Under the pieces are notes generated by a model that saw only the letters and a program-made list of their open reading frames with translations, was not told where the DNA came from and did not search any database. Below are positions 56,710 through 63,611 of a DNA stretch of 63,611 nt, one piece after another. The stretch is from Rhizobiaceae bacterium (GTDB lineage Bacteria; Pseudomonadota; Alphaproteobacteria; Rhizobiales; Rhizobiaceae), in the NCBI GenBank assembly GCA_028279875.1, contig JANQMU010000074.1, forward strand, positions 1 to 63,611. Reading direction: 5' to 3'. Within the stretch, counting starts at the first letter, position 1, and each line of letters opens with the position of its first letter. The translations under genes were made by a program, and so were the position numbers.

Positions 56710-57372
56710 GTGAAACCATCCCAACAAAACGAACAGCGTACTGCCCATGGCCGGCGCGAGGCTCAGCATGCCGTCTTGAGGCTGGCGCAGACCATCAGGG
56801 CACTGCGGAGAGCAGCCGGTCTGAATCTGCAGGAACTGGCGCGTCTGAGCGGGCTCGCGACATCGACCCTGTCCAAGATCGAAAACCATCAGATCTCGCC
56901 GACATTTGACACGCTGGTGGCCATCGCGCGTGGTCTCGACGTTGACCTTGGCACGTTGGTCTCGCCTGTTCAGTCGGTCAACAAAAGCGGACGCCGGGCC
57001 GTTGTCCGCGACGGCCAGGGAACCAAGCACGAGACCCCTGTCTATGACTACGCGTTCTTGTGCACCGAGATCTCGAACAAGAAGTTCATTCCCCTGCTGA
57101 CCACAATCAAGGCGCATGAGATCGAGGCGTTTCCGGCCTTGTCCACCCATGACGGCGAAGAGTTTTTCTACGTGTTGACCGGTCAGGTGATGTTGCATAC
57201 CGACATGTATGAACCGACTCTTCTCAACCCCGGGGACTGCATCTATTTCGACAGCACCATGGGTCATGCGCTGGTGGCCGCCGGTCAGGAGGAGACCAAG
57301 GTGCTGTGGATCAGTTCCTCGGCCGATCGAGCCAGAACCGGTGGTCCCGGCTCAAATCGGGACCCGAAATAG
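56710..57372 (+). CDS. XRE-family regulator with C-terminal cupin
   Basis: A 220-residue regulator. The N-terminal helix-turn-helix (about 20-80; AAGLNLQELARLSGLATSTL and SKIENHQISPTFDTLVAIAR) is followed by a cupin domain (about 115-205; STHDGEEFFYVLTGQVMLHT, LNPGDCIYFDSTMGHALVAA), the layout of PuuR-like regulators. The cupin would sense a small ligand. The start is GTG at 56710 with AAAAGGA about 11 bp upstream; longer frames run back into the hyuA promoter. It is divergent from hyuA and probably regulates that operon and the cyclodeaminase-like gene 25 bp downstream. Confidence 0.92.
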   Translation: MKPSQQNEQRTAHGRREAQHAVLRLAQTIRALRRAAGLNLQELARLSGLATSTLSKIENHQISPTFDTLVAIARGLDVDLGTLVSPVQSVNKSGRRAVVRDGQGTKHETPVYDYAFLCTEISNKKFIPLLTTIKAHEIEAFPALSTHDGEEFFYVLTGQVMLHTDMYEPTLLNPGDCIYFDSTMGHALVAAGQEETKVLWISSSADRARTGGPGSNRDPK

Positions 57373-57397
57373 GGATCCGGACGGGTTGCGTTGACGC

Positions 57398-58327
57398 ATG
57401 AGATTGATCTCGGAAGACAGCCTGGCTGCCACTCCCGTCTGGCTGGATCTGATTCAGGCGATCGAGGAGGGGCATCGCCTGCCACGGCCGCAGATCGCGG
57501 ATGTGTTCCAGGGAAACAACGCTACGACCATGCTGAGCCGGGCGGCGTTCGTGGATGGTCTGGGCTGCGGGGTGAAGACTGTAACAGTCGTTCCCGAAAA
57601 TCATGCCCGCAACCTGCCCTCCATACAGGGTGCGATGCTTTGCTTCGATGTCGGTTCGGGAGAACCCCGGGCGCTGGTGGATTCCGCTCTGATTACCGGT
57701 TGGAAAACCGCTGCGGATTCCGTGCTCGGCGCACAATATCTGGCCCGACTCGAGCCTCTTGTGATGACCATTTTCGGTGCAGGCGCCGTCGCCCACAGCA
57801 TCGCCAAAGCCTATGTCGCCTGTTTCTCCTCGCTGGAAAAGGTCACGATTTACAACCGCACCGCCGAAAGGGCGGAAAAGCGGGCACTCGCCCTTCAGGC
57901 GGAAGGCGTCCCGGCCGATGTGGCCACCGACCCTCGCATCGCCTGTCGTCACGCCGATATCATCGCGACCGCCACGATGTCCCGGACACCTATCCTCACC
58001 GACGATTGGGTTCAGCCGGGCACGCATGTCGACCTGATCGGTGCGTACAAGGCCGACATGCGCGAGGCTGACGACGCGCTTCTCAAACGGGCAAGGCTGT
58101 TTGTGGACAGCCGCGACACGACGCTGGATCACATCGGAGAACTCAGGATTCCGCTGGCGAACGGCGTGATCCGACGCGAAGACGTCCTCGGCGATCTGTA
58201 TGACCTGGTGAATGGTGCATCAGGACGCACGTCACAGCACGACATCACTGTTTTCAAGAACGGTGGCGGTGCGCATCTCGACCTGATGACGGCAGACTAT
58301 CTGATTCAACTGGCGCAACAGCAATAG
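57398..58327 (+). CDS. Ornithine cyclodeaminase / mu-crystallin family protein
   Basis: A 309-residue NAD(P)-binding protein. The Rossmann loop is IFGAGAVAHSIAKAYVACFS (about 125-144), with MTGWKTAA-like ALITGWKTAADSV before it and VDLIGAYKADMREADDALLK and LFVDSRDTTLDHIGEL after it. The family contains ornithine cyclodeaminase, delta1-pyrroline-2-carboxylate reductase and related imine reductases, so cyclic imino acids are the likely substrate class. It follows the XRE-cupin gene by 25 bp and seems to be in the same transcript. It ends 12 bp from the convergent S41-like gene. Confidence 0.92.
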   Translation: MRLISEDSLAATPVWLDLIQAIEEGHRLPRPQIADVFQGNNATTMLSRAAFVDGLGCGVKTVTVVPENHARNLPSIQGAMLCFDVGSGEPRALVDSALITGWKTAADSVLGAQYLARLEPLVMTIFGAGAVAHSIAKAYVACFSSLEKVTIYNRTAERAEKRALALQAEGVPADVATDPRIACRHADIIATATMSRTPILTDDWVQPGTHVDLIGAYKADMREADDALLKRARLFVDSRDTTLDHIGELRIPLANGVIRREDVLGDLYDLVNGASGRTSQHDITVFKNGGGAHLDLMTADYLIQLAQQQ

Positions 58328-58339
58328 AGCGCGTTGTTG

Positions 58340-59527
58340 TTAGGCTGAGGCTCCCGATGCGATGAACGCCCGTGCGGCAGCCAATTGCGGGTCCGCGCGG
58401 CAACGCAAATCCGATACCGTCATCTCGACCAGGCGATCGGGCGCCAGTGTCCCGGCCGCGACAAGATGCGGCACGATGTCCGTCGGCGTCGTGTCCGCGG
58501 CCTGGCCTGTTTCCCAATCGTGCCAGGCTGTCGAATAACGGACGGCCGCACCGGTCTGCGGCAGTGTCACCGTTCCGCCTTCGGCATAAAACCGCGTATC
58601 ATCACCCATCGGTTCGCCGATGATCTCGAAACGGCCTTTCAGTTTCTGCGTCAATATGGCTATGAAAACGATGGCCGCCGAGAATGTGAATTTGTCGATG
58701 AGGACGGCATATCGTTCGCCGCGCCACCCCTCAGCGAGTGCATCAATGAAGGGAACGGTGCGCAGGAAATCGCCGCCCGGATTCCCGCGTAGATCGAAAA
58801 CGATGCCGGTCTTCGGTTTGGAAAGAACAGTTCCGGCCGCATACGACAGTTCCGTCTCGAGCGTGTCGTCGTCGGGGCAATAAAAATCCATCAGCCGCAC
58901 ACGATTGGCGGCCGCGCCAAGCGCCGTGCATTCCGCCAGTTTCTGCCGGGCGTTCGGGTGTTTGGCCGCTCCGTGTTCGCGGATCGGATAATATTGCGCC
59001 GAGGGCACGCATGCACTCTCCTTGAAAGCCAACATGCTTTCGCCGCGATCCGGCGCCGCCAGTGTGAACACCAGCCGATCCGTGGCCGGCCCGGCTCCGA
59101 GTTCCCGCAACGCGCCGGGCCAGGCAAAAAGGATCGCCCCGATCGCGCGCTGTCGCGCCGGCGTGCCGGCAAGATATGGCCTGGCGCGCGCGAAAATCTC
59201 CTCGACCGGAACCCCGTTGACCGCAACCAGGCTGGAATTCCTGTGGCCGGTCGCCTCATCCGCGCCATCCGTCAGAACGACGGATTGCCCGATGGAGACG
59301 AAGCGCACCGGCACGGTATGTATCGCGGCATTCGGGATCAGCCGCGTATGCCCGTTCGCCGGCAGCGCCATCAGACGCATGGCCGCCAGCAGATAGGCTT
59401 CAGCCGTGGCGCCCCGCTCGAGGGATTGCAGCATCTCGTCGATGAGCCGCGGCTCAACGCAACGGAAAGACGGGTCGCGCCGCCGGACGATATCGTCCAG
59501 AACATCGGTATCCGCGGTAAAAGCCAT
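58340..59527 (-). CDS. S41 (C-terminal processing/tricorn-like) peptidase-fold protein
   Basis: A 395-residue protein with the S41 core in the C-terminal half: GIVFDLRGNPGGDFLRTVPF (the oxyanion strand), then a nucleophile-like LIDKFTFSAAIVFIAILTQK and EIIGEPMGDD, with FYAEGGTVTLPQTGAAVRYS near the end. No signal peptide is visible and no PDZ domain is recognised, which is unusual for a bacterial S41 protease. The start at 59527 has no clear ribosome binding site. It sits between the cyclodeaminase-like gene and an AraC regulator. Proteolysis or hydrolysis of a small substrate are both possible; activity unproven. Confidence 0.8.
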   Translation of the reverse strand: MAFTADTDVLDDIVRRRDPSFRCVEPRLIDEMLQSLERGATAEAYLLAAMRLMALPANGHTRLIPNAAIHTVPVRFVSIGQSVVLTDGADEATGHRNSSLVAVNGVPVEEIFARARPYLAGTPARQRAIGAILFAWPGALRELGAGPATDRLVFTLAAPDRGESMLAFKESACVPSAQYYPIREHGAAKHPNARQKLAECTALGAAANRVRLMDFYCPDDDTLETELSYAAGTVLSKPKTGIVFDLRGNPGGDFLRTVPFIDALAEGWRGERYAVLIDKFTFSAAIVFIAILTQKLKGRFEIIGEPMGDDTRFYAEGGTVTLPQTGAAVRYSTAWHDWETGQAADTTPTDIVPHLVAAGTLAPDRLVEMTVSDLRCRADPQLAAARAFIASGASA

Positions 59528-59558
59528 CGTTGGCAGGTAGTCAATCCGGCTGGCCGGG

Positions 59559-60446
59559 TCAACCGGAATTGCGCCCCGTTCCTCCCGGGCGCACGCGGTC
59601 CAACTGAAAGGGATCGCGCAGATTGCGCAGCCTGTACTGCCGCGGCGTCAGGCCATATTGGCGCTTGAACAACCGGTAGAAATAGCTGTTGTTGTCAAAC
59701 CCGCAAAACTCGATCACATCGTCGATCGAGACTTCGTCACTGCGCAGCAGATGGGCGGCATATTCGATGCGGATCTGGTTGACATATTGCGACGGGGTCA
59801 GGCCGGTCACCGATTTGCAGGTCCGGCACACGTGTTCGTGGCTCCGCCGGGCAGCGGCGATAAAACCCGACGCACCCTTGCGGAAAACCTCCCGTGACTG
59901 CGCGGCACTGCAGGCTTCGGAAAACCAACGCGGCGCGGTATTCGCCACGCCGCTTGTCGCATCCGCGACCCGATTGATCAGCACGAGCAGAAATTCCTCG
60001 ATCCGTGCCAGGGAGCGACGCGCCGTCTGAAGCTGTTGGGCCACATTGATGGCCCTGGCAAAACGCGCCGGACCCAGCGTGTGCAGATCAGGCAGATCGG
60101 TGTCGGAGTCGAAGAACCGTCCGGCAATGGTGTGGGCGTAACGCTGCGCAAGATGTTCAGCCGTTTCGATACGGAACATCACATTCATGATCTGACACCC
60201 CGTCGAGCGGTCCGCACTGAAGGCATGCACATCATGCGGCCGGACAAAGGCCAGTTGCCCAGGCTCAAGCGTTTGCGAAACCCCGTTGACCCAGTGGGAC
60301 GTCCTGCCGTTCTCGATCAGGAACACCTCATAATAATCATGATCATGGGCACGGTCCGGATATCGCGTGGCCAGCCGCTTGCGGGCAAAATGGAAAGCCT
60401 CATCCGGCCTGATATAGTCGTCGATCAGAAAGGTGGTTTTTTGCAT
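59559..60446 (-). CDS. AraC-family transcriptional regulator with cupin sensor
   Basis: A 295-residue regulator. The N-terminal cupin (HDHDYYEVFLIENGRTSHWV, then LEPGQLAFVRPHDVHAFS) senses a ligand, and the C-terminal AraC domain (RSHEHVCRTCKSVTGLTPSQ, DDVIEFCGFDNNSYFYRLFK and RQYGLTPRQYR) binds DNA. This layout is common in sugar and polyol regulators. It is divergent from the PhyH-MBL-binding protein genes (127 bp gap), which it probably controls; it lies 31 bp from the S41-like gene in the same direction. Confidence 0.93.
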   Translation of the reverse strand: MQKTTFLIDDYIRPDEAFHFARKRLATRYPDRAHDHDYYEVFLIENGRTSHWVNGVSQTLEPGQLAFVRPHDVHAFSADRSTGCQIMNVMFRIETAEHLAQRYAHTIAGRFFDSDTDLPDLHTLGPARFARAINVAQQLQTARRSLARIEEFLLVLINRVADATSGVANTAPRWFSEACSAAQSREVFRKGASGFIAAARRSHEHVCRTCKSVTGLTPSQYVNQIRIEYAAHLLRSDEVSIDDVIEFCGFDNNSYFYRLFKRQYGLTPRQYRLRNLRDPFQLDRVRPGGTGRNSG

Positions 60447-60573
60447 GAGGCAAGATTAGCAAAGAAAACCCGGCGGCAGGAGAAAAGAAATCAAAATAGT
60501 GCAATAAAATGTCAAACTACGGTGCTGACTCTCATGGCCGATCATTTCACTCTGGCACGACGGGAGGCATGCA

Positions 60574-61398
60574 ATGCTCGACGACAAACAGGATCTGCGC
60601 TTTCGGCGTGTCGTCAACGCTGCGCCGGCAAGACTGTCTGCGGATCAGATCCGGCACTACAACATCAACGGCTTCGTGCAACCGTTCGATATCTACGATC
60701 CTCAGGAAATCTCGGACATCCGCGACTATGTCGACGGGCTGATGCGGGACCTGGGCCCTGAGGGTGCCTATGGCATCAATTGCTACCAGGCACGCCTTTC
60801 CGGTCTTTGGGATATCGCGACCGATCCCCGCATCCTCGATCATGTGGAGGATATCCTCGGACCGGACATTCTTTGCTGGGCCAGCGCCGTCCTGTCCAAG
60901 CGCCCGCATGATCCAAAGGCCGTCCCCTGGCATCAGGACGCATCATTCTGGTCGCTCAGCCCGGCGCGTACCGTGACCGTCTGGCTGGCGATCGACGATG
61001 CCGACGCGGAGAATTCGGCGATGCGCTTCATCCCCGGCACCCATGACAAGGGGCCGATGGGCGTCAGGAACACCGGAACCGAAGCGGTGTTCCACAAGGA
61101 AACGGCGAATGCCGAGGGCCTCGGCGAGCCATTCACGAACACCCTCAAGGCCGGACAGATTTCCCTGCATGCGGACATGCTTGTCCATGGGTCGCAGGCC
61201 AATAGCAGCAACAGGCGGCGCTGCGGATTGACGCTTCGATATTGTCCTCCCGAAGTGGTCATCACCGACGCGGCATGGGCCAGCGGCGTGGAGGCAATCC
61301 ACTGCCGCGGCGATGCCGGTGCCTGGCACACCTATCCGCGCCCGCAAAACAACGACATCACCAAAACGACGAGCCCGCATGTGGTCGGGAACAACTGA
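60574..61398 (+). CDS. Phytanoyl-CoA dioxygenase (PhyH) family 2-oxoglutarate/Fe(II) oxygenase
   Basis: A 274-residue non-haem iron dioxygenase. The facial triad is His120 and Asp122 in VPWHQDASFW and the distal His205 in DMLVHGSQANSSN; Arg near 214-216 likely binds 2-oxoglutarate. The middle stretch VWLAIDDADAENSAMRFIPG is typical for the family. It hydroxylates a small substrate using 2-oxoglutarate and oxygen. GGGAGG precedes the ATG. It is directly followed (TGAATG) by the MBL-fold gene, so the two are coupled. Confidence 0.92.
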   Translation: MLDDKQDLRFRRVVNAAPARLSADQIRHYNINGFVQPFDIYDPQEISDIRDYVDGLMRDLGPEGAYGINCYQARLSGLWDIATDPRILDHVEDILGPDILCWASAVLSKRPHDPKAVPWHQDASFWSLSPARTVTVWLAIDDADAENSAMRFIPGTHDKGPMGVRNTGTEAVFHKETANAEGLGEPFTNTLKAGQISLHADMLVHGSQANSSNRRRCGLTLRYCPPEVVITDAAWASGVEAIHCRGDAGAWHTYPRPQNNDITKTTSPHVVGNN

Positions 61399-62079
61399 AT
61401 GAAGATCACCTGGTTCGGCCATGCCGCCTTCGGCCTTGAACCCGAAGCCGGTCCGAAGATAATCACCGATCCCTACACACCCGACGGTGTCGGATATGCG
61501 CCGATCAGGGAATCGGCCGATCTTGTTGTGATGTCTTCAGACGATGACGAAGCGCATTGCCGGGCGGATCTGATCGCCGGAACGCCGACGGTGGTCAACG
61601 CGCTGACGGTCGCGCAAAACGGCGGATCAACCACCGCATGCGGGATCGAAATCACGGCGATTGAAGCTGCCGAGTGGGATCATCACCCCGAACACGAGGT
61701 GCCTGGTCAAAACGGCATGTATCGCTTTTCGCTGGATGGTATCGAATTTGCCCATATGGGAGACGTCGGAAACCCGCTGACGGACGCGCAGCAATCCTTC
61801 TTCGAGGGCGTCGATGTCCTGTTTGCCCTAGCGGGTGGATATCTGACATTGGAACTGCCGGATCTGATGGAGATGATCCACCGCACGCGTCCAAAGCTGG
61901 TCATCCCGATGCACTTTCGCACCCTTGCCTATCGGCCGCGCAACACCATGTGGATCGAGAGTTTCCTTAGCCACTTCAAAGACGAAAATGTGGATTTTGC
62001 TTTTGGCGCCACACATCAACTGACATTGCATGATCTGCCGGAGCGCAGCCGCGTTCTGGTGATGGACTACGTCCGATAG
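61399..62079 (+). CDS. Metallo-beta-lactamase-fold protein (UlaG/UPF0173-like) with eroded metal motif
   Basis: A 226-residue MBL-fold protein. The opening MKITWFGHAAFGLEPE and ending KLVIPMHFRTLAYRP are typical of the L-ascorbate-lactonase/UPF0173 group, and the HMGDVGN segment (His119, Asp122) is intact. The usual T-H-x-H-x-D-H metal loop is changed: after VVM the sequence reads SSDDDEAHC, so the first two histidines are replaced by aspartates and the aspartate by alanine; only the last His53 is kept. It may bind metals differently or be inactive. The start directly follows the PhyH stop. Confidence 0.88.
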   Translation: MKITWFGHAAFGLEPEAGPKIITDPYTPDGVGYAPIRESADLVVMSSDDDEAHCRADLIAGTPTVVNALTVAQNGGSTTACGIEITAIEAAEWDHHPEHEVPGQNGMYRFSLDGIEFAHMGDVGNPLTDAQQSFFEGVDVLFALAGGYLTLELPDLMEMIHRTRPKLVIPMHFRTLAYRPRNTMWIESFLSHFKDENVDFAFGATHQLTLHDLPERSRVLVMDYVR

Positions 62080-62119
62080 CGGACGGGACTCGGGCACAGG
62101 CCCAATCAGGGAGGAGAAT

Positions 62120-63611
62120 ATGAACCATCGCAAAGCACTCTTGCTGACATCCGCGCTGGCGTTTGCAGCCTATTCGGGCATCGCCACCGCACAGGACGTT
62201 GCACGGGAAAATACAGTCATCTTCGATCTTGACCGGACGATTCAGGATCCCGGCAATTTCAACTGGATGACACCAGGCACCAAACGCATGCACGGCGCTC
62301 ACCAGACCATGTGGGAACCGCTGTTCATTTTGAACTACGGAACCGGTGAACTGGATCCGTGGCTGGCGACCGGCTTTGAAAGCAACGCCGACAGTACGGA
62401 ATTCACCATAACTCTGCGCGATGGCGTCGAATGGTCCGATGGCGAGCCGTTCAATGCCGATGACGTCGTTTTCACGACCAATATCGCGCTGACGAATGAA
62501 GAAATCTCCAGCCGCGAGGCCTCGACCATTCGCGCCCAGGTCGCTTCGGTCGAAAAGATCGACGATCTGACGGTCAAGTTCACCCTGAACAACCCGAACC
62601 CGCGATTCATCGTCGAAAACTTCGGCGTTCGCATCTTCGGATCGTTTCTGATCATGCCGGAGCACATCTGGAAGGATCAGAATGCTGCCACTTTCGCATT
62701 CAATCCCCCGATCGGGACAGGACCCTATACGTTCACATCGGCCGCATCGAACCGGGCGATCTGGGATCGCAACGACGACTGGTGGGGCGCAAAAACCGGA
62801 TTTCAGGACCTGCCCGCACCTCAGCGGGTGATCTTCCTGGAGTCGGGCGGTGAGGAAAGCCGCGCCCAGTTGATCGCTTCAAACCAGCTGGATGCCTCCC
62901 AGAACGTGACCATCGGCACGTTCGAAGCGATCAAGGCACAAAATCCCAAGGTGGTAGCCTGGTATGCGGACTACCCCTATTCGGCGGCGGACCCCTGTGC
63001 CAGGCAACTCGAGATCAACACGACGATTGCGCCCTGGGACAATGCCAATATGCGCAAGGCCGTCGCGCATATCATCGACCGCAACCAGATCGTCAATGTG
63101 GCCTATGAGGGCACGACGGAAGCCAGCCGCACCATGTTTGCGCAATTCGGGTCCATGTCGCCCTTCATCGACGCCGTTGTCGAAGCCGGGCATGAACTTC
63201 CCGCAAGCGCCGATGCCGCCGCCGGACAGGCGCTAATCGAGGCGGAAGGCTGGACCCGGGACGGTGACTATTACACGAAGGACGGCGAAACGCTGTCCGT
63301 GAATATCCATGTGAATTCGGCGTCGACGGAATATACGCGTACCATCGATGTCATCGTCGAGCAGCTTCAGCGGGCCGGCATCGACGCAAAGGCGGTTCCC
63401 GTTGAAAACGGCGTGTTCTGGGGCGAGGTGTTGCCATTCGGCGCCTATGAAATGTCCTATAGCTGGCTGTCCTGCGGATCGGTCAATGAGCCGTGGGCCT
63501 CGATGGGCCGTTACACGGTGAAAGACGTCGTGCCCGTCGGCGAGCGAAGCCCGGGATCCAACAACACGGCACGCTGGGACGGCCCGGCGGCCGAAGCCCA
63601 CTCGGCCATCG
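62120..63611 (+). CDS. ABC transporter substrate-binding protein, SBP_bac_5 family (3'-truncated by window)
   Basis: The first 497 codons of a periplasmic binding protein of the peptide/opine type. GGGAGGAGAAT lies before the ATG, and a signal peptide ends around IATAQDVA. The family pattern is clear: TMWEPLFILNYGTGELDPWL, FTITLRDGVEWSDGEPFNAD and MRKAVAHIIDRNQIVNVAYE. The gene runs off the right edge at 63611, so its length and the permease genes that normally follow cannot be seen. It stands 40 bp after the MBL-fold gene, in the presumed operon PhyH-MBL-SBP. It differs from the binding protein at 51157-52761 and would have its own importer. Confidence 0.9.
   Translation, partial: MNHRKALLLTSALAFAAYSGIATAQDVARENTVIFDLDRTIQDPGNFNWMTPGTKRMHGAHQTMWEPLFILNYGTGELDPWLATGFESNADSTEFTITLRDGVEWSDGEPFNADDVVFTTNIALTNEEISSREASTIRAQVASVEKIDDLTVKFTLNNPNPRFIVENFGVRIFGSFLIMPEHIWKDQNAATFAFNPPIGTGPYTFTSAASNRAIWDRNDDWWGAKTGFQDLPAPQRVIFLESGGEESRAQLIASNQLDASQNVTIGTFEAIKAQNPKVVAWYADYPYSAADPCARQLEINTTIAPWDNANMRKAVAHIIDRNQIVNVAYEGTTEASRTMFAQFGSMSPFIDAVVEAGHELPASADAAAGQALIEAEGWTRDGDYYTKDGETLSVNIHVNSASTEYTRTIDVIVEQLQRAGIDAKAVPVENGVFWGEVLPFGAYEMSYSWLSCGSVNEPWASMGRYTVKDVVPVGERSPGSNNTARWDGPAAEAHSAI

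Noticed and set aside
60553..60573. TGGCAC before phyH, considered as a sigma54 -24 element
   Set aside because: The matching -12 TTGC element is missing at the required distance.

Overview
This is a 63.6-kb piece of a GC-rich alphaproteobacterial chromosome, most likely from the order Hyphomicrobiales (Rhizobiales). The call rests on gene content and order: tgt-queA-ppiB-ppiA-coaD-gyrA; aroQ-accB-accC-aat with DUF2155, NDUFA12-family and gatB genes; and fused ispDF with dusB-ntrB-ntrC-ntrY-ntrX-trkA-trkH-hfq-hflX. NtrX lacks the sigma54 GAFTGA loop and the 17.2-kDa complex I accessory subunit is present, both typical of alphaproteobacteria. The genus cannot be named from the sequence alone.

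Layout. 1-818: mobile-element debris, namely a 266-bp MITE-like element with long terminal inverted repeats flanked by TA, followed by a frameshifted tail of an IS701/IS4-like transposase. 819-8258: core genes on the minus strand (tgt, queA, two cyclophilins, coaD, gyrA), with two plus-strand micro-membrane-protein genes and a terminator between coaD and gyrA. 8518-13871: an accessory catabolic cassette (split UxaA-type sugar-acid dehydratase, TctABC transporter, GntR regulator). 14016-20746: aminotransferase, M48 peptidase with TPRs, DsbA-like protein, aroQ, accBC, aat. 20777-25712: an accessory island (2Fe-2S ferredoxin, cytochrome P450, AraC regulator, SnoaL-like protein, MFS pump). 25810-28837: core genes (DUF2155, NDUFA12-like, GNAT, gatB). 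29081-29401: a DUF6455-like gene behind an FNR-type box and followed by a terminator. 29708-33591: cyoABCD ubiquinol oxidase. 33607-47529: the hflX-hfq-trkH-trkA-ntrXYCB-dusB block, then ispDF-pncC running the other way.

47550-63611 is accessory catabolism. A seven-gene minus-strand operon (hyuA, hyuB, substrate-binding protein, dppBCDF-like ABC transporter) is divergent from an XRE-cupin regulator and an ornithine-cyclodeaminase-like gene. Beyond it lie an S41-like protein, an AraC regulator, and a divergent trio made of a PhyH-type dioxygenase, a metallo-beta-lactamase-fold protein with an eroded metal motif, and a second oligopeptide/opine-type binding protein that runs off the window.

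The overall picture is of conserved housekeeping blocks interleaved with self-contained uptake, enzyme and regulator cassettes. The most interesting signals are paired CAA-N4-TTG sites two helical turns apart in the ntrC-ntrY gap (candidate NtrX autoregulation), the hyuAB/ABC/cyclodeaminase locus (candidate route for a cyclic amide or imino-acid-like compound), the PhyH plus degenerate MBL pair, the FNR-boxed DUF6455 gene, and the paired micro-proteins upstream of gyrA. I found no tRNA, rRNA or CRISPR array.
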